Position numbers and translations under genes: made by a program. From Erinaceus europaeus (Eukaryota > Chordata > Mammalia > Eulipotyphla > Erinaceidae): a DNA stretch of 64,000 bases. The notes beneath the pieces are model-generated. The model had not been told where the DNA came from. It made no database searches and saw nothing but the letters and a program-made list of their open reading frames with translations. Shown piece by piece: positions 33,383 to 43,694 of the stretch (within the stretch, counting starts at the first letter, position 1; every line of letters starts with the position of its first letter). The stretch lies in the NCBI RefSeq assembly GCF_950295315.1, contig NC_080168.1:63449838-63513837 (forward strand). Direction: 5' to 3'.

Positions 33383-33500
33383 TGGAGCAGTCCAAGGAGG
33401 CAGTGCTTTAGGTCCTGGATTTGATCCCTTGCATCGTTTGTGCTAGAGTGATGCTCTGGTTCTCTCTCTCACTCTTTCACTAATAAATAAACACATCTTT
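33383..33500 (+). mobile_element. SINE-D-like
   Basis: GAGGCAGTGCTTTAGGTCCT, GATTTGATCCCTTGCATCG and TGCTCTGGTTCTCTCTCTC with an AATAAATAAAC tail. Confidence 0.55.
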
Positions 33501-33513
33501 AAAAAATAAAAAG

Positions 33514-33790
33514 GGGAGCCGGGCGGTAGTACAGCAGGTTAAGTGCAGGTGACGCAAAGCGCAAGTACTGGTATAAGGATCCTGGTTCAAGCCCCTGGCT
33601 TCCCACCTGCAGGGGAGTCACTTCACAGGCGGTGAAGCAGGTCAGCAGGTATCTATCTTTCTCTCCCCCTCTCTGTTTTCCCCTCCTCTCTCCATTTCTC
33701 TCTGCTCTATCCAATAACAATGACAACAATAACTACAACAATAAAACAATAAGGGCAACAAAAGGGAATAAATAAATAAGTAAATAAAAA
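33514..33790 (+). mobile_element. SINE-A, short form
   Basis: GGAGCCGGGCGGTAGTACAG head, GGTTCAAGCCCCTGGCTTCC box and an AAGGGAATAAATAAATAAGT tail. Complete and little diverged. Confidence 0.85.
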
Positions 33791-34332
33791 GAAGTAGAAA
33801 AGATTCTTTTATTAGATTAAGATTTATATTATGCCATATAGAAATATGTGCACCATTGTATTGATTTACATACTGGTCTTTGAATTATTTTGTATTTTAA
33901 GCATTCCCGTAAAACTTACAAATGAAGACCAACACTCTACTGAATAAAATAACTACTAGTGAACCACATGAAACACTTAGGGATTATTCATTAACAGGTT
34001 CAAGACTGAAATAATTCAAAGAGGACAAAGAAAAAAATTATACTCATAACATTGTCTCTTTTAGGTTGTTTTCAGTCACAAACTGTCAATCTCAGCACTA
34101 CCCACCTCCCCACCCAAATACCTCAGTAAATTTTGGGGTCAAAAATAACAGCAGTGGAAATCAAATTCTAATACAGGAATGTCCTCCCAGGGTTTCCCCC
34201 AAATCTATCAGTTTGACATCTCACTACAGAAATTAACTGACAGTCATGTGGAGGGAAACTGCATAAGAAAGACCAAGTCTTGGCATTAGACAAGGTCCCA
34301 TGTGTCTAAAAGGTAGAGTGGCAGGGTGATTA

Positions 34333-34478
34333 GGGCGGGGGCGGGGGGGGGGGGGGGAAGCATAATGGTTCTACAAAAAAGACTTTCATGCCTGAGGCTC
34401 CCAAATTCCAGGTTCAATCCCCCAGCACCACCAAAAGCCAGAGCTGAGCAGTGTTCCAGTTAAAATAATACCAGCAGC
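34333..34478 (+). mobile_element. SINE-C after a G run
   Basis: A long G run replaces the start of the head; then AGCATAATGGTTCTACAAAA, TGCCTGAGGCTCCCAAATTC and GAGCTGAGCAGTGTTCCAG. Confidence 0.75.
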
Positions 34479-34524
34479 AATCATTATGATTATTGTAAAA
34501 ATAATATAGAGGGGTGGGACTCAC

Positions 34525-34690
34525 CTGCCTGAAGGCCTGCAGCACCTCGGCCCTCTGGCTGAAGTGCTTGAAGAGCAGCTGCAGGGCCCCGGACAGCAGA
34601 GGCGGGTAGTCGTGCATGATCAGGTGGATGAGAACCCGCAGAAATGTCCTTCCTCCCTCGTCATCCAGCTGCACTGGGGTCTTCTCCTTT
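34525..34690 (-). CDS. ITPR2: ITPR2 exon 6 of window (166 bp)
   Basis: One base completes the arginine of AGR; the exon then reads [20 protein letters not shown] and continues [20 protein letters not shown] to VLQAFRQ. The acceptor is GCTTTCTAG and the donor is GTGAGT. The [20 protein letters not shown] helix pair is among the most conserved parts of the solenoid. A SINE-C copy begins 47 bp beyond the donor, on the opposite strand to the gene. Confidence 0.97.
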
Positions 34691-34904
34691 CTAGAAAGCC
34701 GCAGAGATTTCTCAAGTGACTCAGAGCCACATAGGGCCTGCTGGTACCTGGTGTACAAGCTTTTGTCTATGTCATCAGAGACAAAGCACATATTTCCCCA
34801 GGTGGAAAGTAAAAGGGAAGGAGGTTGTAATTTTTTTTTCTCCTTTCTTTTATTTTTTGCTCACATACCTGATGAGGAAACTTGTTCAAAGAAAAGCCTG
34901 TGGT

Positions 34905-35038
34905 GGGGTTAGAAGATAGGTCCAGGGGTGGAGCACACACTTGAGCTTCTATGAGGACCTAGGCTGTAGCCCCAACACCATGTGGAAATATAGCAAGCAT
35001 GACAATGTTGTGGTCCCTCTCTGTCTCTCTTCATCTTA
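34905..35038 (+). mobile_element. SINE-D
   Basis: AGATAGGTCCAGGGGTGGAG head and GAGGACCTAGGCTGTAGCCC box, ending in TCTCTGTCTCTCTTCATCTT. Confidence 0.6.
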
Positions 35039-35044
35039 AAAGGA

Positions 35045-35277
35045 AAAGGGGTGGCTAAGTGGTGGCACAACTGATTGAGGGCACATAATACCATGTGCAA
35101 GGACCTGGGGGGTTCAAACCCCTGGATTCCACCTGCAGGGGGGAAAGCTTCATTAGTGGTAAAGCAGTGCTGCAAATGTCTCTCTCTTGAAGAACATTCT
35201 CCCTCTCTCGCCCTCCCTCTCTTTCTTTCCCTCCCTCCCTCTCTCTCTCCCTCTTCCATCCATCCCCACTTCTTTGT
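35045..35277 (+). mobile_element. SINE-B
   Basis: GTGGCTAAGTGGTGGCACAA head, CAAGGACCTGGGGGGTTCAA box and a long CCCTCCCTCTC-type run joined to the next SINE. Confidence 0.75.
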
Positions 35278-35530
35278 CTCTAGTACACCAGGTTAAGCGC
35301 AGGTGGCACAAAGCGCAAGGACTGGCCTAAGGATCCCGGTTCGAGCCTCCGGTTCCCCACCTGCAGGGGAGTCACTTCATAAGTGGTGAAGCAGGTCTGC
35401 AGGTGTCTAACTTTCTCTCCCCTTTGTCTTCCTCTCTTCTCTCCATTTCTCTCTGTCCTATCCAACAACGACGGCATCAATAACAGCAATAATAACTACA
35501 ACAATAAAAAATAAATAAACAACATTTTTA
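35278..35530 (+). mobile_element. SINE-A, short form, 5' truncated
   Basis: Starts inside the head at CACCAGGTTAAGCGCAGGTG and is otherwise complete through CCAACAACGACGGCATCAAT and an AAAAAATAAATAAAC tail. Confidence 0.8.
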
Positions 35531-36058
35531 AAGAGTCCACTGGAATAGTACAAGTGCAAATCCCCAGCAAGCCCAAGGGAAGGAGGAGGGAGAGACACAG
35601 GAGGAGGAGGGGAAGGGACAATGAAGAGCCTGCATTTCTCTTTGGTTGTGACTGTGGTGGGCTGTCTTCATACATACACACGTAGGTATGAAACCAGCCC
35701 AACATCTACGACTGCACCCAAATCTGAAATCAGCTTGAAAAGAAAAGTCTGACTTTGTCCATGAGAGTAGGGGTATCCCGATGCCCCAGTCTATCTAGCA
35801 GGGGGAGGAAGGTGACCCCCAAGGCTAGGGGTCTCAGTGTTTATTCTGGAGAAACAACAGGAGGTGTGGCAACCTGGGCATGGACAAAAGGCGGGACCTG
35901 CATCAATGCAGAGACCTTGGAGACAGACCAACCAGCTAGGCTGTGCACCATGGACTGGGGCTCTCAGAACGTAGGGAACTGTCCATGACAAGTGTGGCTG
36001 AGGAAGGACTTTCTCTCTCCCTACCCCGACCCTCCTTCCCCCTTCCACTCCCTCTCCC

Positions 36059-36061
<3 letters not shown>

Positions 36062-36111
<50 letters not shown>

Positions 36112-36112
36112 G
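36062..36112 (+). repeat. (CT)n(CA)n microsatellite
   Basis: About 15 CT units followed by about 10 CA units. Confidence 0.95.
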
Positions 36113-36227
36113 TCACCACAACCAGCTCAGGAGTAGAGATGCATTTTCATAGTTATCAGATCCCATGTTGCGTAAGTCCACTAGTTAAAAGGTCCATTTA
36201 CTTTATATTTTTCTCTTTTTAATTTTT

Positions 36228-36348
36228 ATTATTTATTTATTAGATTGCGATTGAGCTTTCCTCCTGCAGGTGGGGACCGGACGCTCGAACTCAGGTCCTT
36301 GAGCACTGTAACATATGTACTCAACCAGGTACACCACCACCCGACCCC
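36228..36348 (-). mobile_element. SINE-B part of composite, copy 1
   Basis: Reversed core CCTCCTGCAGGTGGGGACCG to ACACCACCACCCGACCCC. Together with the next feature it forms a unit repeated at 38640-38806. Confidence 0.8.
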
Positions 36349-36521
36349 TACACACACATTTTTTGTCACCAAGATTATTGCTGGGGCTCAGTGCCTACAA
36401 GAGAGAAACTGAGCGGGAAGGGAGGGAGGGAGACAAGTAGTATTGCTTCCTTCCTGCAGGTATGGATGGGGGGGACACAGTAATGTGTGTGCTCTACCAA
36501 GTACACCACTACTTGGCCCCA
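36349..36521 (-). mobile_element. SINE-A tail plus core, composite copy 1
   Basis: TACACACACATTTTTTGTCA, then CCAAGATTATTGCTGGGGCT and CAGTGCCTACAAGAGAG, is a reversed SINE-A extension. It is followed by a reversed core ending CACTACTTGGCCCC. Confidence 0.75.
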
Positions 36522-37009
36522 AGGTCCATTTATTTTTAAGTGGAAAGTCAGACTGTGTCATTCTCTCTTCTCAGGCAAAATGGATGCCTTGAAGAAGAAA
36601 AGGCACTGGTAGCCATGACAAAGCCCAGGCAAACAGTACAAAAACACAGCTAAGCCAGTGCACTGGAGAGATAGCGTTCTCTTGAATCTCCATTTTTCTT
36701 TATTCCTGTTTGTCCTTCCAGCCAAAGAAAATGCCACGAGAGTCTTAGAACAGAGATTTTTTTTTTTAGGTTCTCATGGCAAATATAATAATAATGAACT
36801 CCAGAAAGGCAGTCATTTAGAGCAGAGCTATTTCAATTTTTATTTTTCCTTTTGACTTGTGTTAATTACTCTTCAGGGAAAAAATAGAAAAGAATAAAGA
36901 AAACTTAAAGTAATCAATGACAGGATTCTGCCAGTGGCATTTCATTTTAATTGTGACTATTCCCAACCAACAGAAAAATAGCTTTGTTTCACACATGTAA
37001 AGTTAATGA

Positions 37010-37222
37010 AGGGGCTGGGAAGTGACTCACCAGGTTGACTGTACACTTTACAGTGCACAAGGACCAGGGTTCAAGCCTCTCCCCAGTCCCCATATGCAGG
37101 GGAGAAGCTTCATGAGCAATGAAGCAGTGCTGCAAGTGACTCCCTTTCCCTCCCCCACAATTCCACAATTCTTGATTTCTCTCTGTCTTTATCCAATAAG
37201 TAATTTTAAAATTTATTTTTAA
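37010..37222 (+). mobile_element. SINE-B, 11 bp TSD
   Basis: AAAGTTAATGA at 36999-37009 and 37223-37233 bounds a full copy with CAAGGACCAGGGTTCAAGCC box. Confidence 0.85.
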
Positions 37223-37622
37223 AAAGTTAATGATAATTTTAATAAAAAAAATTTTTTTGCCTCCTATGTATGTCTCTGATTCAGGGAAGTGAGACTGGGG
37301 ATATTTATATCAAGAGAAAAGAGGGCATTCATGTGCTGTCACTAATTGAGGCAAGAAAAGCAGAGAATTCAGAGGATAGTTCAATGTGCTGGACAATTCT
37401 CTCTTGTCTTTTTTTAAAGCTTGACCAAGAAAAAAGAAAAAATCTTGGTCTCTTCTCTACAGTAAATAAGGAGACTCATTTGTGGCAGGAATCATATTGA
37501 CGTCGATAAGGAACCTAAGACTAGGCAGATGCAGGGAGGAGAGGAAGGAGGAGAGTTAACAGTCGATAGTATTTCAGTACAATGTTCACTACTGAGACAA
37601 GGACACATTAATATGGCCATAC

Positions 37623-37680
37623 CTTCCAGCAAACATTGTCTCTGCCTGAGCCGCAATTTCGTCGATATCAGGAACAATGG
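37623..37680 (-). CDS. ITPR2: ITPR2 exon 5 of window (58 bp, smallest)
   Basis: This is a short exon flanked by TCGTTGCAG and GTATGG. With one base from exon 4 and one from exon 6 it encodes AIVPDIDEIAAQAETMFAGR. Its length is not a multiple of three, so skipping it would shift the frame. The peptide and both phases match ITPR2, which is why such a small block is accepted. Confidence 0.94.
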
Positions 37681-37775
37681 CTGCAACGAGAAATGGGAAA
37701 ATACACACTGCATTCAACCCCAATTAGGAATTATAATATCTTTATAAATGTCATTTATACATATTAAACCAGTTA

Positions 37776-37779
37776 TGTA

Positions 37780-37819
<40 letters not shown>
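37776..37819 (+). repeat. (GTAT)n(GT)n microsatellite
   Basis: TATGTATGTATG leads into about 17 GT units. Confidence 0.93.
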
Positions 37820-37820
<1 letters not shown>

Positions 37821-37919
37821 TAAACTAGTCTGTCTCACTCTATATTACCAAAAGTTTATTAAGAGGAAAAAAATCAGTATCAAACCACTTAGATATCAGT
37901 ATTTTAAAATGAAGCTCAC

Positions 37920-38132
37920 AGAGTCAGGTGTTGGCACACGGAGTTGACTGTACTCCTTACCATGCACAATCACCCAAGTTCAAGCACCAATTCCACACCG
38001 GCAGGGGGTTAGCTTCACAATAGGTGAAGCAGAGATGCAGGGATGTTTCTTTCTCTCTCATTCTCTATCTCTGTCTCCCCTCTCAATTTCTCTCTGACCT
38101 ATCAAAATAAATTATTTGAATTTTAAAAATCA
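37920..38132 (+). mobile_element. SINE-B
   Basis: GAGTCAGGTGTTGGCACACG head, CACAATAGGTGAAGCAGAGA core and an AAAATAAATTATTTGAATTT tail. Confidence 0.8.
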
Positions 38133-38256
38133 TTAAAAATAAAGAATAAATTGAAGCTTACATTTTAAGTATATATATATATAATTCTCATTAATTCAAT
38201 TTGTGAAAAATCAACAGTTCTTAACAAAGCTGCATAATTCAAGTTTGAATGTGGGG

Positions 38257-38465
38257 GAGGGGACTAGGAAGTGACACACCTGGTTAAGTACACATAATAT
38301 TACAGTGCACAAGGACCCAGGTTCAAGCCCCTGGTCCCCACCTGCATGGGGGGGGGGGAAGCTTCACGACTGCTGGTGTCTCTCTACCTCTTTGCTTTTC
38401 AATCTCCCCTCCTTTCTCAATTTATCTCTGTCTCTAACCAATAATAAATGAATAAAAATATATTA
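38257..38465 (+). mobile_element. SINE-B
   Basis: ACTAGGAAGTGACACACCTG head and CAAGGACCCAGGTTCAAGCC box with a G run in the core. AGTTTGAATGTGG before and AGTTTAAATGTGG after look like a duplication with one change. Confidence 0.8.
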
Positions 38466-38564
38466 AAAATGAAATATTCCCTTTAAAAAGTTTAAATGTG
38501 GGTAGTTGTATGTATATATGCCTCATACACGTCACATGTATGTATACCCCCCACATTTAAAAAA

Positions 38565-38757
38565 AATTTTTATTATATTTATTGGATAGACACAGTCAGA
38601 AATTGAGACAGTAAGGGAGACAGAGCGAGAGATACCTGCAACCCTGCTTCACCACTTGCAAAGCTTTCCTCCTGCAGGTGGGGACCGGGGACTCGAACCC
38701 AGGTCCTTGAACACTGTAACATATGCACTCTACCAGGTACACCACCACCTGGTCCTC
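38565..38757 (-). mobile_element. SINE-B part of composite, copy 2
   Basis: Reversed SINE-B: CTCCTGCAGGTGGGGACCGG to CACCACCACCTGGTCCT. It corresponds to 36228-36348 but is longer on the tail side. Confidence 0.8.
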
Positions 38758-38840
38758 TACACACACATTTTTTGTCACCAAGATTATTGCTGGGGCTCAG
38801 TGCCTACAAACACCACCACTCCCAGCAGTCATTTTCCCCT
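38758..38840 (-). mobile_element. SINE-A extension of composite, copy 2
   Basis: Over ~50 bases it is the same as copy 1 (TACACACACATTTTTTGTCA to CTCAGTGCCTACAA), then continues CACCACCACTCCCAGCAGTC, the usual reversed extension. Confidence 0.75.
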
Positions 38841-38863
38841 TTCCTCTAGATAGAAGGATGTGA

Positions 38864-38892
<29 letters not shown>
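38864..38892 (+). repeat. (TG)n microsatellite
   Basis: About 13 TG units next to an old SINE. Confidence 0.93.
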
Positions 38893-38896
<4 letters not shown>

Positions 38897-39325
38897 CACA
38901 GAGACAGAGAGACAGACAAAATCAGAGAGTCAGAAAGAGAAGGAGACACACAGTAGCACAGCTCTGACACTCAAGAAGCTTCCCCATGAGAGTCGGGCGG
39001 TAGTGTAGCGGGTTAAATGCACGTGGCACAAAGTGCAAGGACCGGTATAAGGATCCAGGTTTGAGCCCCCGGCTCCCCACCTGCAGGGGAGTCGCTTCAC
39101 AGGTGGTGAAACAGGTCTGCAGATGTCTATCCTTCTCTCCCCTTCTCTGTCTTCCCCTCCTCTCTCCTTTCTCTCTGTCTTATCCAACAAAGTCAACATC
39201 AATAACAACAATAACTACAACAATTAAAAAGAAGGGCAACAAAAGGGAAAATAAATACAAAAAAAAATTTTTTTAAAGCTTCCCCAAGTAGTAACCACAG
39301 GCTAGAACACAGGTCCTTGCATTAC
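38893..39325 (-). mobile_element. Older SINE split by a SINE-A
   Basis: GGAGACACACAGTAGCACAG to AAGCTTCCCCA on the left and AAGTAGTAACCACAGGCTAG, AACACAGGTCCTTGCATTAC on the right read as one reversed SINE once the insertion is removed. Confidence 0.65.
38987..39275 (+). mobile_element. SINE-A, short form, nested, 11 bp TSD
   Basis: AAGCTTCCCCA at 38976-38986 and 39276-39286. Head GAGTCGGGCGGTAGTGTAGC, B box GGTTTGAGCCCC, tail of A and T runs. It is younger than the SINE it interrupts. Confidence 0.9.
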
Positions 39326-39482
39326 TGCAGCCATCTCCCTCTCCTTCTCTCCATATTCTCCCCCTTCCCTCTCAATGGATCTATCTCTATTCTCAGTAAA
39401 TAAAAGAAAATATAAAATGACAACACAACAATGAAATAGATTTTCACATTCTCTGTCAGGCCCGTGGGGAGGAGGTACCTAC

Positions 39483-39612
39483 CTGATGGCAGTAGCATGT
39501 CAGGAGAGCCACTGGCAGAGGCGTCAGCATTCTCGTTGTTCTCTCCAAACTCCTTCTTATATATCGACAGCATGTATGAGATCCTGTAGTCCAGACGGAC
39601 GCTCAGGATAAA
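39483..39612 (-). CDS. ITPR2: ITPR2 exon 4 of window (130 bp)
   Basis: The exon encodes FILSVRLDYRISYMLSIY, then KKEFGENNENADASASGSPD, ending MLLPS plus one base of the next codon. The acceptor is TCTCCACAG and the donor is GTAGGT. The helical first half is conserved in all IP3 receptors. The Asn/Ser/Asp-rich second half is the low-complexity linker that differs most among paralogues. Confidence 0.95.
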
Positions 39613-39639
39613 CTGTGGAGAACAGGGAGAAGCACACAC

Positions 39640-40090
39640 TTTTATCCCCCTGGTGTGATATTTAAAAATGCAACCCACCACCACTCTGCTCCACCGCTGG
39701 TAGGAACACAAACTGGTGCAGCCCCTCTGAGTCCTTAAACAAATAAAAAAGGAATTAACTTATGACCCAGCAATACCACTCTTGGGCACTTATTCACTGG
39801 ACACTGAGGCACTGATTTAAAGGGACATATACACCCCTATGTTCATAGCTGTGAACATAACCAAAGAGTGGAAATGACCTTTCAACAGATGACTGACTAA
39901 TAAATTGTGGGACATTTAGTCTATGGAATACTACTCTGCCATCAAAAAAGAAGACAAATCATGGATGGAACTTGAAATGATTATGTTTCACAAAATAAGT
40001 AAAGAGAGGAAATACAACTAATGGATAGTTTTACTTATATGTGGAATCTAGATAACTAATACACATGAAGTAGCAAAAAAAAAAAAAAAG
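39640..40090 (+). mobile_element. L1 ORF2-end/3' UTR fragment
   Basis: It carries the typical mammalian L1 run: TGACCCAGCAATACCACTCT, then GGAATACTACTCTGCCATC, then TATGTGGAATCTAGATAAC, ending in an A run near 40077-40089. The frame is broken. It starts a few tens of bases from exon 4. Confidence 0.8.
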
Positions 40091-40149
40091 TAATCCTTCA
40101 CATTATGCCAAGAGCAGCACTTCACGACTAATGAGAAATTTTACTTGTC

Positions 40150-40276
40150 AGAGGGTAGATAGCACAATGGTTATGCAAAGAGCTGTCATGCCTGAGGCTC
40201 CAAAGTTACAGGTTCAATCCCCAGCACCACCATAAGCCAGAGCTGAGCCATGCTCTGGTAAAAAAAAAAAAAAAAA
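40150..40276 (+). mobile_element. SINE-C, 9 bp TSD
   Basis: TTACTTGTC at 40141-40149 and 40277-40285 flanks a clean copy with a pure A tail. Probably one of the younger C copies. Confidence 0.85.
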
Positions 40277-40494
40277 TTACTTGTCCAAAATAAAGACTTT
40301 ATATGATGTTCATATACTATGGAATCACTGATGAGAAGACTAAGAAGAAATGCTGTGTTTCCATGAATCGATGTCAAGGAGATTCCAAAGCAGTTTAGAC
40401 AGAAAACTTGATTTCTGCAAGGATTCCTCTCTGATACTTCTACAACAGAGATGTGTCTGGAGAAAGGGGTGAAGCAGGTGCGACTCCCTGGACC

Positions 40495-40680
40495 ACTGAG
40501 TAACTATACTCAGCTACCAAAGATAACGCTCTGCCATTGGTAAGGGCACAGAGTGGGAGGGACGGGTCTAGAATGTTCACTATGCCAGTAAGGTAAGTCA
40601 GAAGGAGAAAAGAGACCACATGATCTCACTCATCTGTGCTACACAGAAAAACAAAGGCAAGGAGTAAAATGAAAGAGAAG
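40495..40680 (+). mobile_element. L1-like 3' fragment
   Basis: TAAGTCAGAAGGAGAAAAGA and ATGATCTCACTCATCTGTG resemble the L1 sequence just before the 3' UTR. Short and decayed. Confidence 0.45.
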
Positions 40681-40929
40681 ACTTAAGGGAGAACTCACAA
40701 AGAGAGATGCGAGAAGTGATGGGGAAGAGAGGGAAGAGTAGAAGGAAGGAAGAATGGGAAGCAGCAGAAGAATTGCATGGAGAACTTGGCCACAGAGAGA
40801 TGCCAGTGGAGCTGTACTAGGAAGAGCCATGTTCAGAATATCCCGTTGGCCCCTTGGCTCCCAGCACAGACAGATGTGCAAAAATCACAGTGAGGACAGT
40901 GTCTAACAGGAAAGACTGGAGAAGGCCTG

Positions 40930-41082
40930 GGGAGAGACAGCTCAATGGGGGAATACAGGGTTTGCATGCCTGAGGCTCTGAGGCCATGGATTCAATACCC
41001 ACTACCATCAAAGGCCAGAAGGGAACACAATCCTCTGGCTTCAATCTCCCTCTCTCTCTCTCTCTCGTTCTCTCTGGTACAT
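40930..41082 (+). mobile_element. SINE-C with pyrimidine tail
   Basis: GAGACAGCTCAATGGGGGAA head, TGCCTGAGGCTCTGAGGCCA core, TCTCTCTCTCTCTCGTTCTC run and an AATAAATAATAAATC tail, into which the next SINE inserted. Confidence 0.7.
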
Positions 41083-41101
41083 AAAAATAAATAATAAATC
41101 A

Positions 41102-41356
41102 GTCAGGCAGTAGTGCAGTGGTTTAAGCGCAGGTGGCGCAAAGCGCAAGGACCGGCGTAAGGATCCGGTTCGAGCCCCTGGCTCTCCACCTGCAGGGTTG
41201 TTGCTTCACAGGCAGGTCTGCAGGTGTCTATCTTTCTCTCCCCCTGTCTTCCCTTCCTCTCTCCATTTCTCTCTGTCCTATCCAACAACGACATCAGTAA
41301 TAACTACAACAATAAAACAACAAGGACAATAAAAGGGATTAAATATAAAAATATTT
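41102..41356 (+). mobile_element. SINE-A, short form, ~19 bp TSD
   Basis: AAAAATAAATAATAAATCA at 41083-41101 and 41357-41375. The core is shortened (the CGGTGAAG segment is missing after CTTCACAGG), a small internal deletion. Confidence 0.85.
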
Positions 41357-41499
41357 AAAAAATAAATAATAAATCAATATTAGTATTCAAATATTTCATT
41401 TAGCAAAAAAGATTTAGCTAAAAGAGGCAGTAGAAATGAGTTAACACTAAAGAGTGTAGCTGTCTTATCTCTACCCTTTAGTGGTTAGAAAGAGTTTCA

Positions 41500-41712
41500 T
41501 AGGGCCGGGCAACAGCACATCTAGTTTAGTGCACACAATACCGTGTGCAAGGACCTGGGTTCAAGCCTCTGCTCCCCACCTGTGGAGGGAAAGGGGAAGC
41601 TTCATGCTTGGTAAAGCAAGTCTTCAGATGTCTCTCTTCCTATCTCCCTCCCTACCTCACCTTTTCCTCTCAATTTCTCTCCTATCAAATAAAAGAATTT
41701 TTAAAAAAATCA
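41500..41712 (+). mobile_element. SINE-B
   Basis: GGGCCGGGCAACAGCACATC head and CAAGGACCTGGGTTCAAGCC box, ending in TCAAATAAAAGAATTTTT, about 235 bp from exon 3. Confidence 0.8.
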
Positions 41713-41947
41713 AAAATAATAAAAAAAGCACTAAGATGAATGTTCTCAAATATATATATAGTTAAGGGGAATGAAGGAATGCACTTAAGAGTGTGAATAG
41801 TATCCGTCTGTCAGTCTCTGAAGACAAATAGGACAAGACTGAGAACAGTGGAGAACACGGACACAGTGGCCTGGAAGGGAGAGCATGAGGACTCAAGCCA
41901 AAGGGCCTCCATTGGGTGTTGTCACCTGGCTGCCAGCAGCAACGCAC

Positions 41948-42141
41948 CTGCAAGATCTCGATGATCTTTAGCTTGGTGTCCATGACAGTGACGTCCTCCT
42001 GCTCAGCGGGGCTGCCCTGCTTGCTGGGGTGCAGGCTGGGAGCCACATCAGGCACGCTCATGGGGAAGATGGAGCCCCGGCTCAGCACCATCTGTGTCAT
42101 CATCTCACCCACCCCGTGGATGGTCCTCATGACATTATTTC
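41948..42141 (-). CDS. ITPR2: ITPR2 exon 3 of window (194 bp)
   Basis: After two bases finishing a split glycine codon the exon reads [18 protein letters not shown], then the type-2-specific loop [20 protein letters not shown], and ends [11 protein letters not shown]. The acceptor is TTTTGCCAG and the donor is GTGCGT. The Pro/Ser-rich loop with acidic residues (SPAEQEDV) is a likely disordered surface segment. This is one of the better stretches for telling ITPR2 from ITPR1. Confidence 0.96.
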
Positions 42142-42277
42142 CTGGCAAAAGAGAGAGAGATGCAGGGGTCAACACGGGTGGGAGAGGGGTGAAAAGCCAC
42201 TCGGCATGCTTCAGTCATGCTGCAAAGCTAAGGCTGGGTAGACATGGATAGGAAAGGTCAGATTTCACTTTTCTCAG

Positions 42278-42605
42278 AATATGCTTTTTATTTGTAATTA
42301 ATGGTTTAATAGTGATTTACAACATTGTACAACAACAGGCATATAGTTCCATACCACTCCCACCACCAGCAACCAGAGTTCTGTGCCCCCATCCACCTCC
42401 AGGGATAACCACCATAGTCCTCCTGAGGTCACAAATGTGGGCTGACATAATGTATTTACAATTATTTTTCTCTTCAAGTTCATGTGCTTCAATTCTCCAC
42501 CTTCTACTTATGAGTGAAATCATTCTGAAGTTATCCTTCACTTCCTTCACTAAGCATAATCACTGTCAGTCCCATCCACTTAGTCCCAAAGGACACATTT
42601 TAGTC
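42278..42605 (-). mobile_element. L1 3' end, antisense, interrupted
   Basis: The plus strand starts TTAATGGTTTAATAGTGATT, continues CACTCCCACCACCAGCAACC and later TAAGCATAATCACTGTCAG, all reverse complements of L1 3' motifs. A minus-strand SINE-A splits it; a short continuation follows at about 42894-42960. Confidence 0.75.
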
Positions 42606-42893
42606 TTCTTCTTTTTAATTGCCACCAGGGTTAGCGCTGGGGCTCCATGCCAGCACTGTGAATCCACTGCTGCTGGTGTCCTTTTTTTTTTTTTTTTTTT
42701 TATTGGATAGGACAGAGAAAAATTGAGAAGTGACAAGGTGATAGAGAAGAAAAAAAAAAAAAAGACAGACACCTGCAAATCTGCTTCACCATTTGTGAAG
42801 CTTCTCCCTTACAGACTGGGAGCAGAGATTTCAACCTATGTCCTTGAGCATGGTAACATGTGTGGTCAACTGGGTATCCCACTACCCGACCCC
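42606..42893 (-). mobile_element. SINE-A, long form, inside an L1 fragment
   Basis: Reversed extension GGTTAGCGCTGGGGCTCCAT and GTGAATCCACTGCTGCTGG, a 20-base T run in the middle, then reversed core and CCCACTACCCGACCCC. Confidence 0.75.
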
Positions 42894-43694
42894 TCAATAT
42901 ACTCAATAGTAGTACTGCATTGAGTATATGTCCCATGACTTTTTGCTTGTTTTTATAAGACTTTAGTGATTTTATTCTATTGTTAAAGGCTCCTGCCCCT
43001 ACGAGCTCTATCTAAGTATTCTTCATAGGGTTTTCCCTCCAATTCTAAGCTTTTAACCAGAAAAATGAAAAGGCATGCACCAGAGAAGTGTGTGAGCCAT
43101 TTGGGCCAAGAGGGTTCATACCATGTGGAATATAATGTCCATTTTTAATCACTTCTACAGCCCTACTTTCTCTTATTTTCTAAGCCACACCTATACCTAT
43201 TATAATTTCCGGGTGCCCTTCTTTCTTTCTCTTCCCTCTCAGGTAAGAGAAACAGTACCTGACTTCCTGAAGTGTTCTCCAGATTCTCTTCCCTCTCAGT
43301 GATGGGGACAAAAACAAAGGTTCCTAGTCATAAACATTCCAGGTCCCAGTGGAACTGGGGTTCAGTGCCCTTTAAAGGTTTTGTTTGCTTGTTTTTGTTT
43401 TCTACTCTCTCAGAAAATGCCTTATGATGATGCTTGGAGGCTCTAATGACTCCCAGCTGTTCCATACATGACACAGCCCAACCAACTGTCACACTCATGG
43501 GTGCTACACTGAGACACTGAGAGAGCAAGGTCCTTGCTCATGATGGGAAAGTGACTTGTAAGTGACGCTAGAAAGATGGCATGAAAACAAGGGAAGGGCA
43601 GCTGTTCAGTGTGAGTGGATCCTATCCTCAGCCAAGGACTTCTTCATATTGCTTTGTCGTGTGTGAGAGGAACTGGTACACCTCACTTTAAGGA

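Larger units (their letters stand above)
32863..34524 (-). other. ITPR2 intron 6-7 (1662 bp)
   Basis: SINE-C, SINE-D and SINE-A copies lie at 33250-33790 and a SINE-C at 34333-34478 next to a G run. 33790-34330 is AT-rich and unrecognised. Confidence 0.85.
34691..37622 (-). other. ITPR2 intron 5-6 (2932 bp)
   Basis: The intron contains SINE-D, B and A copies end to end (34905-35530), a (CT)n(CA)n tract, the first copy of the composite minus-strand SINE and a SINE-B. 35530-36060 and 36522-37000 show nothing recognisable. Confidence 0.85.
37681..39482 (-). other. ITPR2 intron 4-5 (1802 bp)
   Basis: The intron is nearly all repeats: a (GT)n tract, two SINE-B copies, a composite minus-strand SINE, a (TG)n tract and a SINE-A nested in an older SINE. 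Confidence 0.85.
39613..41947 (-). other. ITPR2 intron 3-4 (2335 bp)
   Basis: The intron holds an L1 3' fragment (39640-40090), another L1-like piece (40495-40680), two SINE-C copies, a SINE-A with a long target duplication and a SINE-B. An (AT)n run lies just inside the exon 3 donor side, near 41750. Confidence 0.85.

Noticed and set aside
42897..42929. 11 bp inverted repeat ATATACTCAAT / ATTGAGTATAT
   Set aside because: Short, AT-rich and inside the antisense L1 remnant, so chance is the simplest explanation.
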